Shown piece after piece: positions 11,881 to 22,960 of a stretch of DNA of 64,000 bases (positions within the stretch are counted from its first letter, which is position 1; the number at the start of each line of letters is the position of its first letter). The notes below the pieces were generated by a model. The model saw only the letters and a list, made by a program, of their open reading frames with translations, made no database searches and was not told the DNA's origin. The DNA lies in the NCBI GenBank assembly GCA_034769895.1, contig CM068369.1:425283479-425347478 (forward strand), given 5' to 3'. Source of the DNA: Magicicada septendecula (Eukaryota; Arthropoda; Insecta; Hemiptera; Cicadidae). Position numbers and translations under genes: made by a program.

Positions 11881-13657
11881 ATTAGGCACGTTAACCATGG
11901 AAAAGTCAATGTCCAGATCATGATATTTGAAGATGTGAGTGAAATTTTGAACTGATATTAAAATTCAAAATCACTAGTTATGGAATTTTTGAAAGTGACT
12001 TAAATGACAGTACGTATGGTTAAAATACAAAAGTACTTTTGATGAAGTTCTTTAAAAGTAAAGATTACGGAAATGTAATTCGTTTTATTTATTTTTAAAA
12101 TTTATTATTTTTCTTAAATACAATTGAAACATTTTAATATTACAATGGTCTTTAGTGTTACTATTATAAATTCTATGAGGAATTTCACTTTCTTAACTTC
12201 ACTTCTCTATTGAGCAGATTTTAAACAGATTCGATTCTATATTAAGCAGATCTATAACTTTAGACTGCTGAGTTTGATTTTGTTTCATCATTTCTTGTCA
12301 AGTACTAAGCTGAAAGTAATGTAAGTCTTTGTAATTGTCTGTGTTTGTATCTGCTTTCACCAAACGCAACGTAACACAAAGAAATAAGCCAAGGAACTGT
12401 CCTTTTCTGCGGGTAACAATGAAAGGATGACGTGAAAGTTGCGCAATAAATACTTGTCTTACAATAGCAAAAACTCGTTCCTCGTGCCTTTTCACAAACG
12501 TTTTATGGCACCTTTCGCCTAATTTACTCACAAATGCAACTGCAAAAGTGAAGAAACTACCCCTTTTGTTACCTACCTACACATTCTGAACCCTTCCTTC
12601 TGCCGTTCTTACATACTTTACAACGAAGGTCCCAAATTGTTGCGTATATCTGACACGTTGTAGCAAAAAAAGAAAGGCCCATTTCTACTGCAATAAAACT
12701 AATGGGTTTCCTGTTCTCTTTGTGCTAGTTTTGCCGAATTCTGTATTACTCTTTTCCGACTCGTCGACACTTTCTCCAAGCTCTTGTGGAATAACACCCT
12801 ACAATGACGACGGGCGTTTCGAGATTTTTAACATTAAAAATGTCTACCCAGGGAGTAAAGTAAAATCTTGCTCCCGATAACTCGTAGTACGTAAACTATA
12901 CGCTTACACTGTATTTTAAACGTACTAAATTTAATTAGATTGGAACGTTTACTTCAGTGCAACCGCTTGTATTAATTTGAAGGTACCATACGTGAAGTAG
13001 TACACTAAATTTATCATTTATGATTTTCACAACACTGTATAGGCTGTCGGTGCGTAGATGATTAAACAGTCTCACAGAGGTCAAATTAGCTGAGTAATTT
13101 CTTCCTTGTACCTCACGGTTTCAGGGTATATTTAGCCATCTCTTTTATCCTACCGCCAATATCTTAACCTGATTTAATGATTCCCCTCTTTCCCGACTGC
13201 TCCTCTAGCGTTGTCCTCTTATTCGATTCCGGATATTCCACAGAATCGTCTTCCTTCATATTTCATGCCAAATATTTTTCTGGAACACTTTGCCTTATTC
13301 ATATTTTCTCGAACACTTCTGTTCTGACCCTATTTTTTTACTTACACATCCTACTTATATATTTCATTACAGAAGCTGTTACATTCTACTTCTGATTATT
13401 CTGTCTAGGACTCCAGGACTCCAATGGATACAATATTGTTGGTATGAAGGCGTAAGATGTATTTTTCATCTCGTAGTTCGTTTTATCCAAGCTTGTTTAT
13501 TCTATTTATTTTGTTTTCATTTACTTTTACATCTTACCCAATTTACTCTCTTTGTTGTTCTAATTCTTGCAAGTATTGTGGTTGCTTGTCGTGTCCTTGT
13601 TCATCTGTTGCCGATTTCATTACTTGACTCTTCTCTATTAACCTATTTCTTCTAAAT
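11881..13657. other. No recognisable gene
   Basis: Several T-rich open frames (for example 13177-13655) translate into hydrophobic, low-complexity peptides typical of pyrimidine-rich DNA, with no domain recognised. No exons or RNA genes are seen. Confidence 0.55.
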
Positions 13658-14200
13658 CAAGAGTCTCCAAACTTTTTCACTTGAGGGCCGAAAAATCTTG
13701 GAAGTCAGGCGGGCCAACAACATATATATTAAAGTTATTTTTGTTAAGTTTACGAAATAATCAAGTCAATAAAATAGGTATTCAAATAAAAATTAAGCAG
13801 AGTTATCCAAAGAAAACAAATTTATTTATTCAAAATAATGTAAATAAAAGAAAGGAAAAAATAACATTCAAAGCTATTTCTAACGTATTATTTTTTGGCT
13901 TTTTTATGTACGTATGGGATGTGTGGAGTTGCCTCTGACATATAATGTCTGTCCATTTTGGGTAAATTTTGATGCTTCTATCACTAGAATGGATTTTAAG
14001 TGTTCGTCTGACAAGTTAGCCCTGTACTTTGATTTTATACGTATTTCTTGTTTAGTTATTTAGTAAAAATGTTATAATATTTGCAGTACTTTGACGATAT
14101 ATTTAAAAACTGCACGAAGCATCGGCCGGGTTGCCGCGGGCCGGATAATGACCCTACGTGGGCCGGATCCGGCCCGCGGGCCGTAGTTTGGAGACCCCTG
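13658..14200 (-). mobile_element. Charlie-like hAT remnant with 8-bp target duplication
   Basis: Terminal inverted repeats are visible: left CAAGAGTCTCCAAACT at 13658, right (reverse complement) CAGGGGTCTCCAAACT ending at 14200. Flanking 8-mers TTCTAAAT (13650-13657) and TTCTAACT (14201-14208) match at 7 of 8 positions, the hAT target-duplication length. On the minus strand, 14050-13904 encodes a short open tail with ANLSDEHLKSILVIEASKF and a stop. I recognise this as the extreme C-terminus of Charlie/GTF2IRD2-type hAT transposases. The GC-rich inner terminal region GGCCCGCGGGCCG (about 14171-14183) is typical of such elements. At 543 bp it is an internally deleted, non-autonomous derivative. 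Confidence 0.8.
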
Positions 14201-14629
14201 TTCTAACTTATTATTCCATATTATCATCTTCCTCTGTAGCTGCCTTCCACTCGTCAGGGTATAATAAGTTTATTTTAAATGGATTATAAGTAATCTGATT
14301 TTTTTCCTGTAACAACATAACGCAAGCAGATCCGACTGCCGGTCAGGATGAGATACGAGTCTGTGGATAACGGAATTATAATTTTTTAATGTAAACAAAC
14401 AATTTATGTAATGTATAACCACAAAGTACTTATGACGTTTGTAACTTATCGGTCTCATAATAATATACATGTTATAATATTAATAAACATGTAATAAAAA
14501 AATAACATCTGTTCCTTAATAAATTAATGCAATTTCTCGTAAGCTCAGTCTTATAGTCTTATAGTTTTCACAGTTGGCTATTTGCTTTATTCAATTCTGT
14601 TTATTACACATGGAAAAGACTGTTTAATA
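14201..14629. other. No recognisable gene
   Basis: AT-rich spacer between the hAT remnant and the Mutator-like pseudogene. No feature is seen. Confidence 0.55.
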
Positions 14630-15416
14630 AAAAAACTAAAATGTTTGAACCACGCCCAGAAACGAATTACCCCTAGACTACGCAAACTGAAAGCACAAAA
14701 AATGGAAAACTATCAGATGGAAAATTGTTGTCAGGAGAAAATCAACGGACTGAAGTTGCTATGAAAAAGGACAGATATTTTGTATGGCTTGGCCATAAGG
14801 AGAAACACGCATAGTGTTAACAACATGAAGTTTGGACGATATACAGTCAAGTAATGAATGTCCGACTCACCAACTCTATCGAAAAGATGATGTCACGTGG
14901 TACAAACATAACAAATCTGAGCTCACTAGGGAACTAGGGCCCCAGCAGATGTCATCGTGCTGGCGTTAAAACCAATCTTCAGGCAGCTAAGTGACCGTGA
15001 GTTGTTAAAAAAAATGTTTAAGAAAGTTGTTAAAATGTTAAAAATGTTAAGAGTTGTTAAAATGTTTAGGAAAGACGCAACATCGCAAAGAATCTCTCAA
15101 CGACTTGATATGGTCCCGTTTTTCTATAAGGACATTCGTGAGGTTACCAACCGTGCATTTTGGAGTATATGATTGAATTTATCTTTCAGTGATGGGTATG
15201 TAACCAAACTGAAAGTTATTGAGAAACTAGAACTTGAAGCAGAAAAAGTCTAGAGTGTAAACGAGCGTACAAAGCTAATAAAGCCGTGTGCGACCTCGAA
15301 AAAACAATCAGGCAGAGAGGACTTTATTGAAAAGAAAGTTGGAAGATCTTTATGAAGCAAAGGAAGACCCAGACAATCACTCTTACAGTGCTGGACATTA
15401 TTCAGTGGTAAAGTAA
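14630..15416 (+). pseudogene. Broken Mutator-like transposase family protein
   Basis: Pieces in shifting frames line up in order with a multicopy insect protein family that I associate with the Mutator-like transposase domain. They are: NHAQKRITPRLRKLK (about 14652-14696); KLSDGKLLSGENQRTE (one frameshift later); LAIRRNTHSVNNMK (about 14789-14830); HQLYRKDDVTWYKHNKSEL (about 14862-14918); DVIVLALKPIFRQLSDRELL (14948-15007); a low-complexity K/V/M-rich stretch where the conserved GKTQN-type block should be; DGYVTKLKVIEKLELEAEK; and RKLEDLYEAKEDPDNHSYSAG with a stop at 15414-15416. Expected family features such as CVGHVQKRMGTRLR and HGKTQN are eroded. Multiple stops and frameshifts exclude a working product. 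The family label is from memory of the motif order. Confidence 0.65.
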
Positions 15417-15939
15417 CAGCATAAGTACAGAAATTTGTCTTTACCTCTCATTTCCCGAAGATCATTTTTTTTAGTTTGATTACGAATATTTTGTTTACCT
15501 TATAAGATACCTTCACTAAATTTTTATGGCACTTTTATGGTATTAAATACTAGTTTCTTACACAGGGATTTTGAGATACTTATATTCCAGGCTCAATACA
15601 AAAAAAAATTATATCTAATTTAAAAAAAAGAATTCCTGTTTTCTGAGAAAATTACAAAAATGTTAATTTTAGTACGAATACGAAAATCATGTGTACGAAA
15701 TTAGAAAAATAAAAAAGTATTTAGCCGTATACCTTAACAAGAACTTGAGATATTTGTAACAAAGTTCACATGGATGTTAAATGCTGTTCGGACTTCCCTT
15801 AAATAAATGTTAAAACGCATAGCGATTTACAGTTTACTGTACGCATCTCAAGCCAAGGAGCTGTTTTTTGACACTTGAACTCGACAAACATGAAGTGTGT
15901 TAGATACAGCGATAGTCTGTGTATGAATATTTAATAAAT
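15417..15939. other. No recognisable gene
   Basis: AT-rich sequence with A-runs. No feature is assigned. Confidence 0.6.
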
Positions 15940-16258
15940 GATGATATTAGAGAAGACTTTGGAGAACAAGCTATAACAGAAGTAGCAGCACGGTACAAAG
16001 AAGAATGGAGGTTCATGTTAATATTCCAAAAAGAACACCACGAAGGGCTATAATGAATAGGCTGTTGGGAAGAGAACGTTTTGGGAGACCAAGAAAAGAC
16101 GGAGAAGCCCGAACAGCGAAACTTATGTAAATCTGGTAAAAAAGGACTTTTCATCAAAGAAGAAGAAGAAGAAGAAGAAGAAGAAGAAGAAGAAGAAGAA
16201 GAAGAAGAAGAAGAAGAAGAAGAAGAAGAAGAAGAAGAAGAAGAAGAAGAAGAAGAAA
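15940..16258 (+). mobile_element. LINE 3' end: RT C-terminal fragment with (GAA)n tail
   Basis: Frame 15940 onward gives DDIREDFGEQAITEVAARYK then EEWRF. After a frameshift come PKRTPRRAIMNRLLGRERF and GRPRKDGE, the R-x-P-R-R and GRPRK blocks near the end of insect LINE ORF2. It runs into a 100-bp GAA tract (16157-16258), interpreted as the 3' tail. Same architecture as the 11.5-kb copy but in the other orientation, and from a different subfamily judging by sequence. It is 5'-truncated and non-functional. Confidence 0.7.
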
Positions 16259-16630
16259 GAATGAAAGCAGAAAGGTCTATTGTAGAGCGTCAATTATCCG
16301 AACACAAGTAGAATTTTAAAAAATACATCGAAAGTTCCTGTTTGATTACTTTCTATGCTATTTTGTGTTACGTGTTGCAATGTAGTTATACCAGCAAACC
16401 CTACTAAATCGAATTCAACTGCAGCTGTAAATTTGTTTTGCTATATTTACAAATATAGTATACTTATTACTGAATTTACAATGATGTAATTACGACAACA
16501 GCTACTGTTCCACACGCAATTGTACGAGGAACTGTACTAATGGCCCTTTTACTTTTGGTGTATGGAAACGAGATCTGGTCAATTTTATGATAAACTTATT
16601 GTTGTATTGGAGTGCTAGTGGTCTCAAATA
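16259..16630. other. No recognisable gene
   Basis: Non-coding spacer. A block reading TTTATGATAAAC near 16585 recurs just right of the next inverted repeat (about 16826). Confidence 0.6.
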
Positions 16631-16822
16631 TTTCTACTAGTAATTTTATACAAACAACTATGTTGTCTTTGGTATTGACGAGCGCTTTCGGCAGTATGCG
16701 AAACCTAAATCCAGTCTCCGTAAATTCAGGTTGGTAAATGACCTGAAGATGGCTTGACTGCCGAAAGAGCTCGTCAGTATCAAAGACAACATCTCAAGTT
16801 TGTATAAAATTACTAGTAGAAA
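16631..16822. mobile_element. Inverted repeat with hammerhead-like motif
   Basis: Arms 16631-16694 and 16758-16822 are reverse complements with a few mismatches (for example TCTACTAGTAATTTTATAC versus GTATAAAATTACTAGTAGA), separated by 63 bp. The right half has CTGAAGA at 16743-16749, a GGC/GCC stem, GAAA at 16763-16766, then the palindrome GAGCTC and GTC. GAC immediately before CTGAAGA pairs with that GTC. The left arm has the GAAA-side sequence but not a matching CTGAAGA. Same layout as the 10.8-kb palindrome. Confidence 0.65.
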
Positions 16823-19800
16823 AATTTATGATAAACGTTGTTTTAAGAAATACTTTGAAGAACGAAAATATATAAACGATTTGGCAACGCAATCTAAAAT
16901 TATATTAGTCAAGACACAGAAGTAATAACCCTACTAATAACGACCCAAGAAATATACGACAAGGCTGGGGAGACTGTAGAGCTGCATCCAGAAACATTCG
17001 TACAATAACAATTTAAATTGTGTTGTCGCATAAAGGTATAAGAAACATTATTAGATTATTGAAGCGGTGACGAAACTATGCTGAAGACTTAGTTCTCAGT
17101 GTTCCTGAACACAACACATTCTGATGACGCAAAAGTTAATTAGCAATCTCAAATTTTCATTGTTTGGTCAACAGTCATTTGTTTTAGTTAAAATTCAGTG
17201 GCAGTTATCGCAGCTGCGTTATCAGGCGACAGCTTCCTGCTAGAGATACTGCAACCGTTGTCCCCTCCCAACTGCAGACACTGTCAGATATAAGCGCATT
17301 TTTGTTGTGATGATTCATGCGAATTCCGACAACAAGCATTAGTAATAATCTGTGATTAGTCGTTTTGTCTTGATAAACGGTTTTATGGAAATATTCTTGC
17401 TTTGTTGATAAAATACATAAACTCCTTTGACCCAAAAACTCATTAATTTTCACCGAGAATAAGGTTCAAATGTGCAAAGGTTACAGACCTCCTGCCATTA
17501 CTACCTGTACCTCACCTTCAGCGTCTACCTGTTACTAAATCATAGGATAATACTACAACTAAATTAGTCACTTCCATGGACGTCTACGAGCGTAATTTGT
17601 ATACTATACTGGTTATGTATTATCGCGCAGTTTGAAAAATAAATCAATGTGTGTAATAATAAAGGAAAAGGAATAATGAAAGTGTGTAGATATTGCACAA
17701 CGAGTTTCGCGTCTACCTTCCTTCAAACACGTTTTGTTTCCAATCACTGAATATACGGGTGTCTCAAGAAGTAACGGAAACAGTTTCTACAGGTGAAATA
17801 AAGAAAAAATTTCACCTGAACCTGGGTTTGGAAATACTTTGCTTTCAAAGAATTAACTACTTCTAAAAGTACTAACCAAAATTTTTACTGAAAGCGAACA
17901 CATAGGATTAAAATCTCGCGTATATAAACTAACTTAATGATAAAATTGATGATCGTATAAACTAAATTGTTTCGTTGTCTAGAAAATTCTGTATTTTGAA
18001 AAATTTTTCAGTTATTTAATGTTAACATTAAAATAGGTCTTTTGCAATTTTTAGCTTTTTTAATGTGTTTTTTTTTTTAATAAAACGTTAAAGTGTAGGT
18101 TCTAAAATTATCTGAACTTCTAGCTGAAACATCTAAAATCATCAATTCTGTCACATCGTTAGTGTAAATAAAATGTGAATAGCAAGTTTGGGTTTCAGGT
18201 TAAACGTGAGCTAAACCTTTTAGAACATAAAGGTAAAACGTCTTCAGACCTAAGGTATTATCAACGTTCTTACTCATTTTTATCTGCAGAACATGTCTGT
18301 AAAGTATTACCGATACTTTGTTAAACGTTTTATACGTAATCAGTGTGCAAAGACAGTTTCATAATTTTCTTCACTGAAATGACATACAGCTATCTAAGTA
18401 GTCATTATTATCCATTATCAGTTATCCCTGTGCATAATTTAAGTCATAAGATCTGAAAAACAAAACGTTTTCAGCTGAGCTGTAGAAAACTTTAAAATAA
18501 TTTCATTAATAATAGTTTACTCGTTTTTGCTTATTGAAAATGGCAAGTTAACAATAAAACAATTGTAAAACATACAATTTAAAATGAAATTAAAAAACGA
18601 ACTAAACAAATGAAAAGAGGATTTATGATGTCGTAGACGTTGCCGCCTAGAGGAGAACCCATAAAGTTATGGCTTCTGCTGTTGTAGGCTACGGGTTTAC
18701 ATTTTATTCTGAGAGTGCAATTGCAGTGATCTGACTATTTGATTGCAAACATTATTAAACCAGCGGTTTTTTAAGACTGATAAACATTAAATTTTAGGTG
18801 GCAATTTTCTTGTTCATTACACGATCAACTTTCATTCCCCGAATCTATTACAGACGTTCAAAACATTAATTCATTCATTTAAATTATAGGCTACTCGTTT
18901 GATCAGTAGTGTACTGTCTTAATCGTATCTACCTTAAACGTGAATTAAATTTTATTATTATCACTACTATTTAAATACGGTTTTATAAATTAAGACTACT
19001 TTTCCAGTAAAAATATATATAGCCTATAACTGTAAATAAGGAAATCCCGACAGAAGCTGTCAATTATGTCCCTTCAAACTGGCCGTAAACCAGATACACA
19101 ACTAATTATGTTATAATATTTAAATTAGTTCCGGCGGCAGTGGCATACGCACAAACTTGGAGATTATCGTAGTCTCTTGGCTTTTACGACACAGAAGATG
19201 CACGCGTGTGCGCCTGCGTACGTGCGTGTGTATGAGTTAATAACAAAAAGCTGTAAAATCCAGGGCCAATTATATATTTAAAAGAACAGCGTAAGCCAGT
19301 TTGGACGAGTACGAAGCAATCGGTGTACTTGGGGATGGGGTTCAGTGTAATGCACCTGACCATTATTAACATATTGTTTTAATCTGAAATTTGTATTTAA
19401 AAAAAAAGTATAAAACGGATTCGGCCCTTTGTTATAAGTCGCGTTTAATGTATTGAGGGTAATTTATAGTAGAAGATGCAATCTGTAACAAGTGGCCAGG
19501 TGGTCAAAGGGTTAAGGGGAAGATCAGTTTCTTCTTTTTCGGAATATGTTCTCCTTAGTTCTTTTTTTGTTAGCTGTCTGCTCGTTTTCAATGGGCATCC
19601 GGTAATGATTTCATTAAAAGAAGCCACCCAGATCTACAGTGTATGTGGATCCTTCGTCGCCTTGAACATTCCAATTTAACGTAGAGCCACGAGAGAAATT
19701 AGTCACGTCAAATCGTCCACACTTATTCGTCAATTTCAACTTTCAACTTTCATGACACCAACGACTCTGGAACATAACGATTTACATAATGCGGTTATAA

Positions 19801-19824
19801 GATTATTTTTAATTATTTACGAAT
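16823..19824. other. No recognisable gene (3 kb)
   Basis: Long AT-rich tract. Short open frames (17205-17453, 19184-19372 and 19445-19679) show no domains. I see no RNA gene, terminal repeats or tandem arrays. Confidence 0.55.
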
Positions 19825-20770
19825 ACTTACTTCTTATCTGGCGTTACAGCCTTTGGTGGGCTTTAGCCTCCTCGACAATACTCCTTCATGCTTCCATTTT
19901 CTCCACCCTCTGGTTCCCAAGATCCTCCGTTACCCCATCCAACCCTCTCGTCCTCTACATCTAGTAGTATATAATCTTCCCTTCAGCATTCTTTTAGGTA
20001 TTCTTTCCGCAGACATTCTTTCCACATGTCCCAGCCAAAGCAACCTCTGTGATTTGATGAATTTCACTATAAATTTTCCATTTATTTATTGAGCCTTATT
20101 TATTCATTTTTATTGTGTATTCTCCAACTGACTTCTTCTCTTACTGGGCCATAAATTCTACCCAGTATTTTTCGGTCAAATGATTTTAAAGCAGTTTTGT
20201 CATTCTCTGTCAAAGTCCACACCTCAGATCCATATGTAACTACTGGTCGCACAAGAGAATAATGTACTTTAAGTTTTATACCTCTTGTAACAAAAATGTT
20301 TTTAAAGATGCTAATATTTGCAAAGTAAGCTCTATTTCTTGCTTGTACCCATTCTCTTATACTCATCCCAATGTTATTGTCATTTGATACCAAGGCACCT
20401 AGATAACTAAAGCAGGACACTCCTTTGAAACACTTACCGTACCATTCACATTGAAGTCTCTCGGAACCCTTCTTGTCTCTGAGTCGGACATTACCATGTA
20501 TTTTGTTTGTTTTCATTTACCACAAGACCAATTTTCATCGCTTCTGCTTCCATTAATGCATATACATTTCTTTGAGGCTGTCAACGTTTCTTGCTACTAC
20601 TGCAATGTCATCTGCATATGCGCATATTTGAGAAGATTTGATGAATATTGTGCCCTTTTATCGATTTTTATCTACTGCACTATGTAGAGCTATGTTGAAC
20701 AGAACCACAGAGAGGCCATACCCTTGCTTCACACCATTGTTAAAAGTTAATACTTGCACTTATTTTGTTA
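19825..20770 (-). mobile_element. LINE reverse-transcriptase fragment, RTE-like (minus strand)
   Basis: Read from about 20770 downward: VQVLTFNNGVKQGYGLSVVL then FNIALHSAV (RT palm region). Next is CAYADDIAVVARNV, with the catalytic YADD encoded at 20618-20607. A 138-codon open frame (20516-20100) follows with CFSYLGALVSNDNN, ARNRAYF, LVRPVVTYGSEVWTLTENDK and KILGRIYGPV. Further fragments end in RSIVEEAKAHQRL near 19830. This is the order expected for the second half of an insect endonuclease-reverse transcriptase LINE. Stops and at least one frameshift near 20530 show it is inactive. No endonuclease domain is present, so it is 5'-truncated. Clade (RTE/BovB-like) is a guess from general resemblance. 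Confidence 0.8.
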
Positions 20771-21109
20771 TACATCTTTATCTTTGGTTTTGCGTGTGTT
20801 AAGAATACTTACGTTCACTGAATAATCCATGTTTCTATAATTTTACACACATAATATGCATCGTGGCTCCGCTTCCAAAGTCAAGCGTCCATGTATTAGG
20901 ACAGAAACCTGGATAGATGACCACGCGACGGATCGGTGACCGGGGAGCTCTAAACCCAAAGGGAGACGATAATATTGTATTATGTGATTGTTAGTCAAGG
21001 TTATTCTGTTTCTAAGAATGGTGATGTACAAAAAGCTGTACTGTAAAAGGTGATTACTGTATAAGCTGTAAAGGTGACCAAATAGAGGTATAAGCTTGAA
21101 AGTACAACT
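20771..21109. other. Spacer between two divergent LINE fragments
   Basis: A 62-codon minus-strand frame (21031-20843) has no recognised domain. Nothing else is seen. Confidence 0.5.
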
Positions 21110-22340
21110 TCGTTAATGAAGTACAATTTGTGAATGAAAGACTTCATCCTATCTCGAATATGTTACTTCTTGAACAAGCAGGATTTCGTAAGGGTCGATT
21201 TTGCATTGATGACGCATTCTCTTTGAAAACATTGAGTGAGAGAAGAACTGAATTTGATTTGGAGACACACCTTGACTTCACTGACTATGAGAAAGCGTTT
21301 GATAGAGTTAACCCATTAAAGTTAGCTCCATTCTACGCGACATTATGCGCAAGAGAAGTTACCCTAAACATATTATAACGTTATAAAGAGCTTATATTGT
21401 CGTAAAAGGATAGTTTTGTCTATAGGAGAGGATTTGACGGAAGAGATTTACAATAATCAGGATGTGCGCCAAAGCTGTAGCATTTCTCCAACATTGTCTT
21501 GTCATCTATATCGATGACACAATTAGATAGTAGAAATTCACAGTTGGTTCAGGAATTAAAATAAATAACAGAACATACTTGAATACAATGCTGTTTGCGG
21601 ATGATGAAGTAATCATCGAAAACAATGAACGCGAGCTCCAGAGATCGTTCTTTCAATTACAGTGAGTCTGTTCGAATTACTACACGAAACTTTCTCTGCG
21701 GAAGGCAAAAACTATGGCTTCGTGAGCAAATAGGCTACCACTTGAAAACTAAAACTGTGTTAGATAAATTGTGTGACTGTGTACAGAGCGGATGTCACAT
21801 TTCCGTTACCTTGGTCGTGACATGGCTCCTGACGTGGATCATGATGTTGATCATAAGTTGGCCAAGTTTCAGTCAACAAGTGGAACAATTCGTTTAGCGT
21901 TGTCGACGAAAACAAGGAAAGAGACTCGATTAAAATTTTATAAGTTAGTGGCTGTGCCAGTACTGGTGTACTGTTCTGGAACTTTGAGTTCGGTGAAAAA
22001 ACATCTAAGCAGGATTCATATCGGAGTTTAGATTCTTGCGATTTGTTAAAGGCTGCACTAGAAGAGATAGACTCTTTAATGAAAACATACGCATACGCAA
22101 GAGTTGAAAATATCCAAGAAAGCATTGCGGAAAACAAAGAGATTCAGATTACTCTGAATCTGAATACAATGCCGCATGGCAGATACATGCGATCCGGTCG
22201 TTTGGCGATACAAGCGTATTGGGCAAAGAAGTGTAGGTAGACCTAGAAAGCGTTGTTGAAGTGGATGTATATCCTTTGCAACCTGAACAGAAGATTTGCC
22301 TATTCCCTGATGGAAGAAGAAGAAGAAGGGAAGCAGCATA
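21110..22340 (+). mobile_element. LINE reverse-transcriptase fragment with GAA-rich end (plus strand)
   Basis: An open frame at 21130-21378 gives MNERLHPISNMLLLEQAGFR, KGRFCIDDAF and DFTDYEKAFDRVNPLKL (RT palm motif A). Downstream in a broken frame is YLNTMLFADDEVIIENN, with catalytic FADD at 21594-21605. Then, at 21792-22031, come MSHFRYLGRDMAPDVDHDVD, HKLAKFQ, TRKETRLKFYKLVAVPVLVY and KKHLSRI. The last blocks (ALEEIDSLMK, MPHGRYMRSG, and GRPRK-like sequence in another frame) lead into EEEEEG from a short GAA run at 22316-22338. Many stops and frameshifts separate the pieces. It belongs to a different subfamily from the minus-strand LINE at 19.8-20.8 kb. Confidence 0.8.
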
Positions 22341-22542
22341 AGAAGGAGAAGAAAAATGAGACGAAGAAGAAGAATACTCTTAGTTCTTCTTCTAGGGGAA
22401 GAAGAATTTTTGCGTACATCTTCATAAGTAAGACTATGCTACAAAGACACGTTAAATGTTCTAATATCCTGTACAGGTCACTTCAGGTTCCTTCCATCCT
22501 TCAGTAAGCCACGCCCCTTCTCCCTTTCCCCGCAATGGTAGA

Positions 22543-22960
22543 TTTTTTCCTCAGAGACGTCTATGCTTTTTCCTATACTTTAGGAGACGTCTATGCTTTT
22601 CCTCAGGAGACGTCTATGCTTTTCCTCAGAGACGTCTAAGATTTTCTTCAGAGAAGTCTATGCTTTTCCTCAGGAGACGTCTATGATTTTCCTCAGAGAC
22701 GTCTATGCTTTTCCTCAGGAGACGTCTATGATTTTCCTCAGAGACGTCTAAGATTTTCCTCAGGAGACGTTTAAGATTTTCCTCAGAGAAGTCTATGCTT
22801 TTCCTCAGGAGACGTCTGTGCTTTTCCTCAGGGACGTCTAAGATTTTCCTCAGAGAAGTCTATGCTTTTCCTCAGGAGACGTCTGTGCTTTTCCTCAGGA
22901 GACGTCTATGATTTTCCTCAGAGACGTCTATGCTTTTTCCTGTACTTTAGGAGACGTCTT
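22543..22960. repeat. 18-unit minisatellite, about 23-bp period, with AGACGTCT core
   Basis: About 18 tandem units of 22-26 bp of the form TTTTCCTCAGGAGACGTCTATGC. GACGTC is intact in 14 units; variants are GAAGTC (three), GACGTTT (one) and others at flanking bases. Endings alternate among TATGC, TATGAT, TAAGAT and TGTGC, suggesting a higher-order pattern. The second and last units share an extra block, CCTRTACTTTAG. The period is not a multiple of three and no long frame runs through, so a coding role is unlikely. Confidence 0.9.

Noticed and set aside
13177..13655. 121-codon and 72-codon hydrophobic frames
   Set aside because: T-rich sequence gives leucine/phenylalanine-rich frames by composition. 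No domain, signal or splice structure.
16081..16311. Poly-glutamate protein
   Set aside because: Translation of the GAA tract after a LINE C-terminal fragment. No independent gene evidence.
22543..22960. Possible CRISPR-like array
   Set aside because: Units are directly adjacent without unique spacers and the sequence is eukaryotic. It is a minisatellite.
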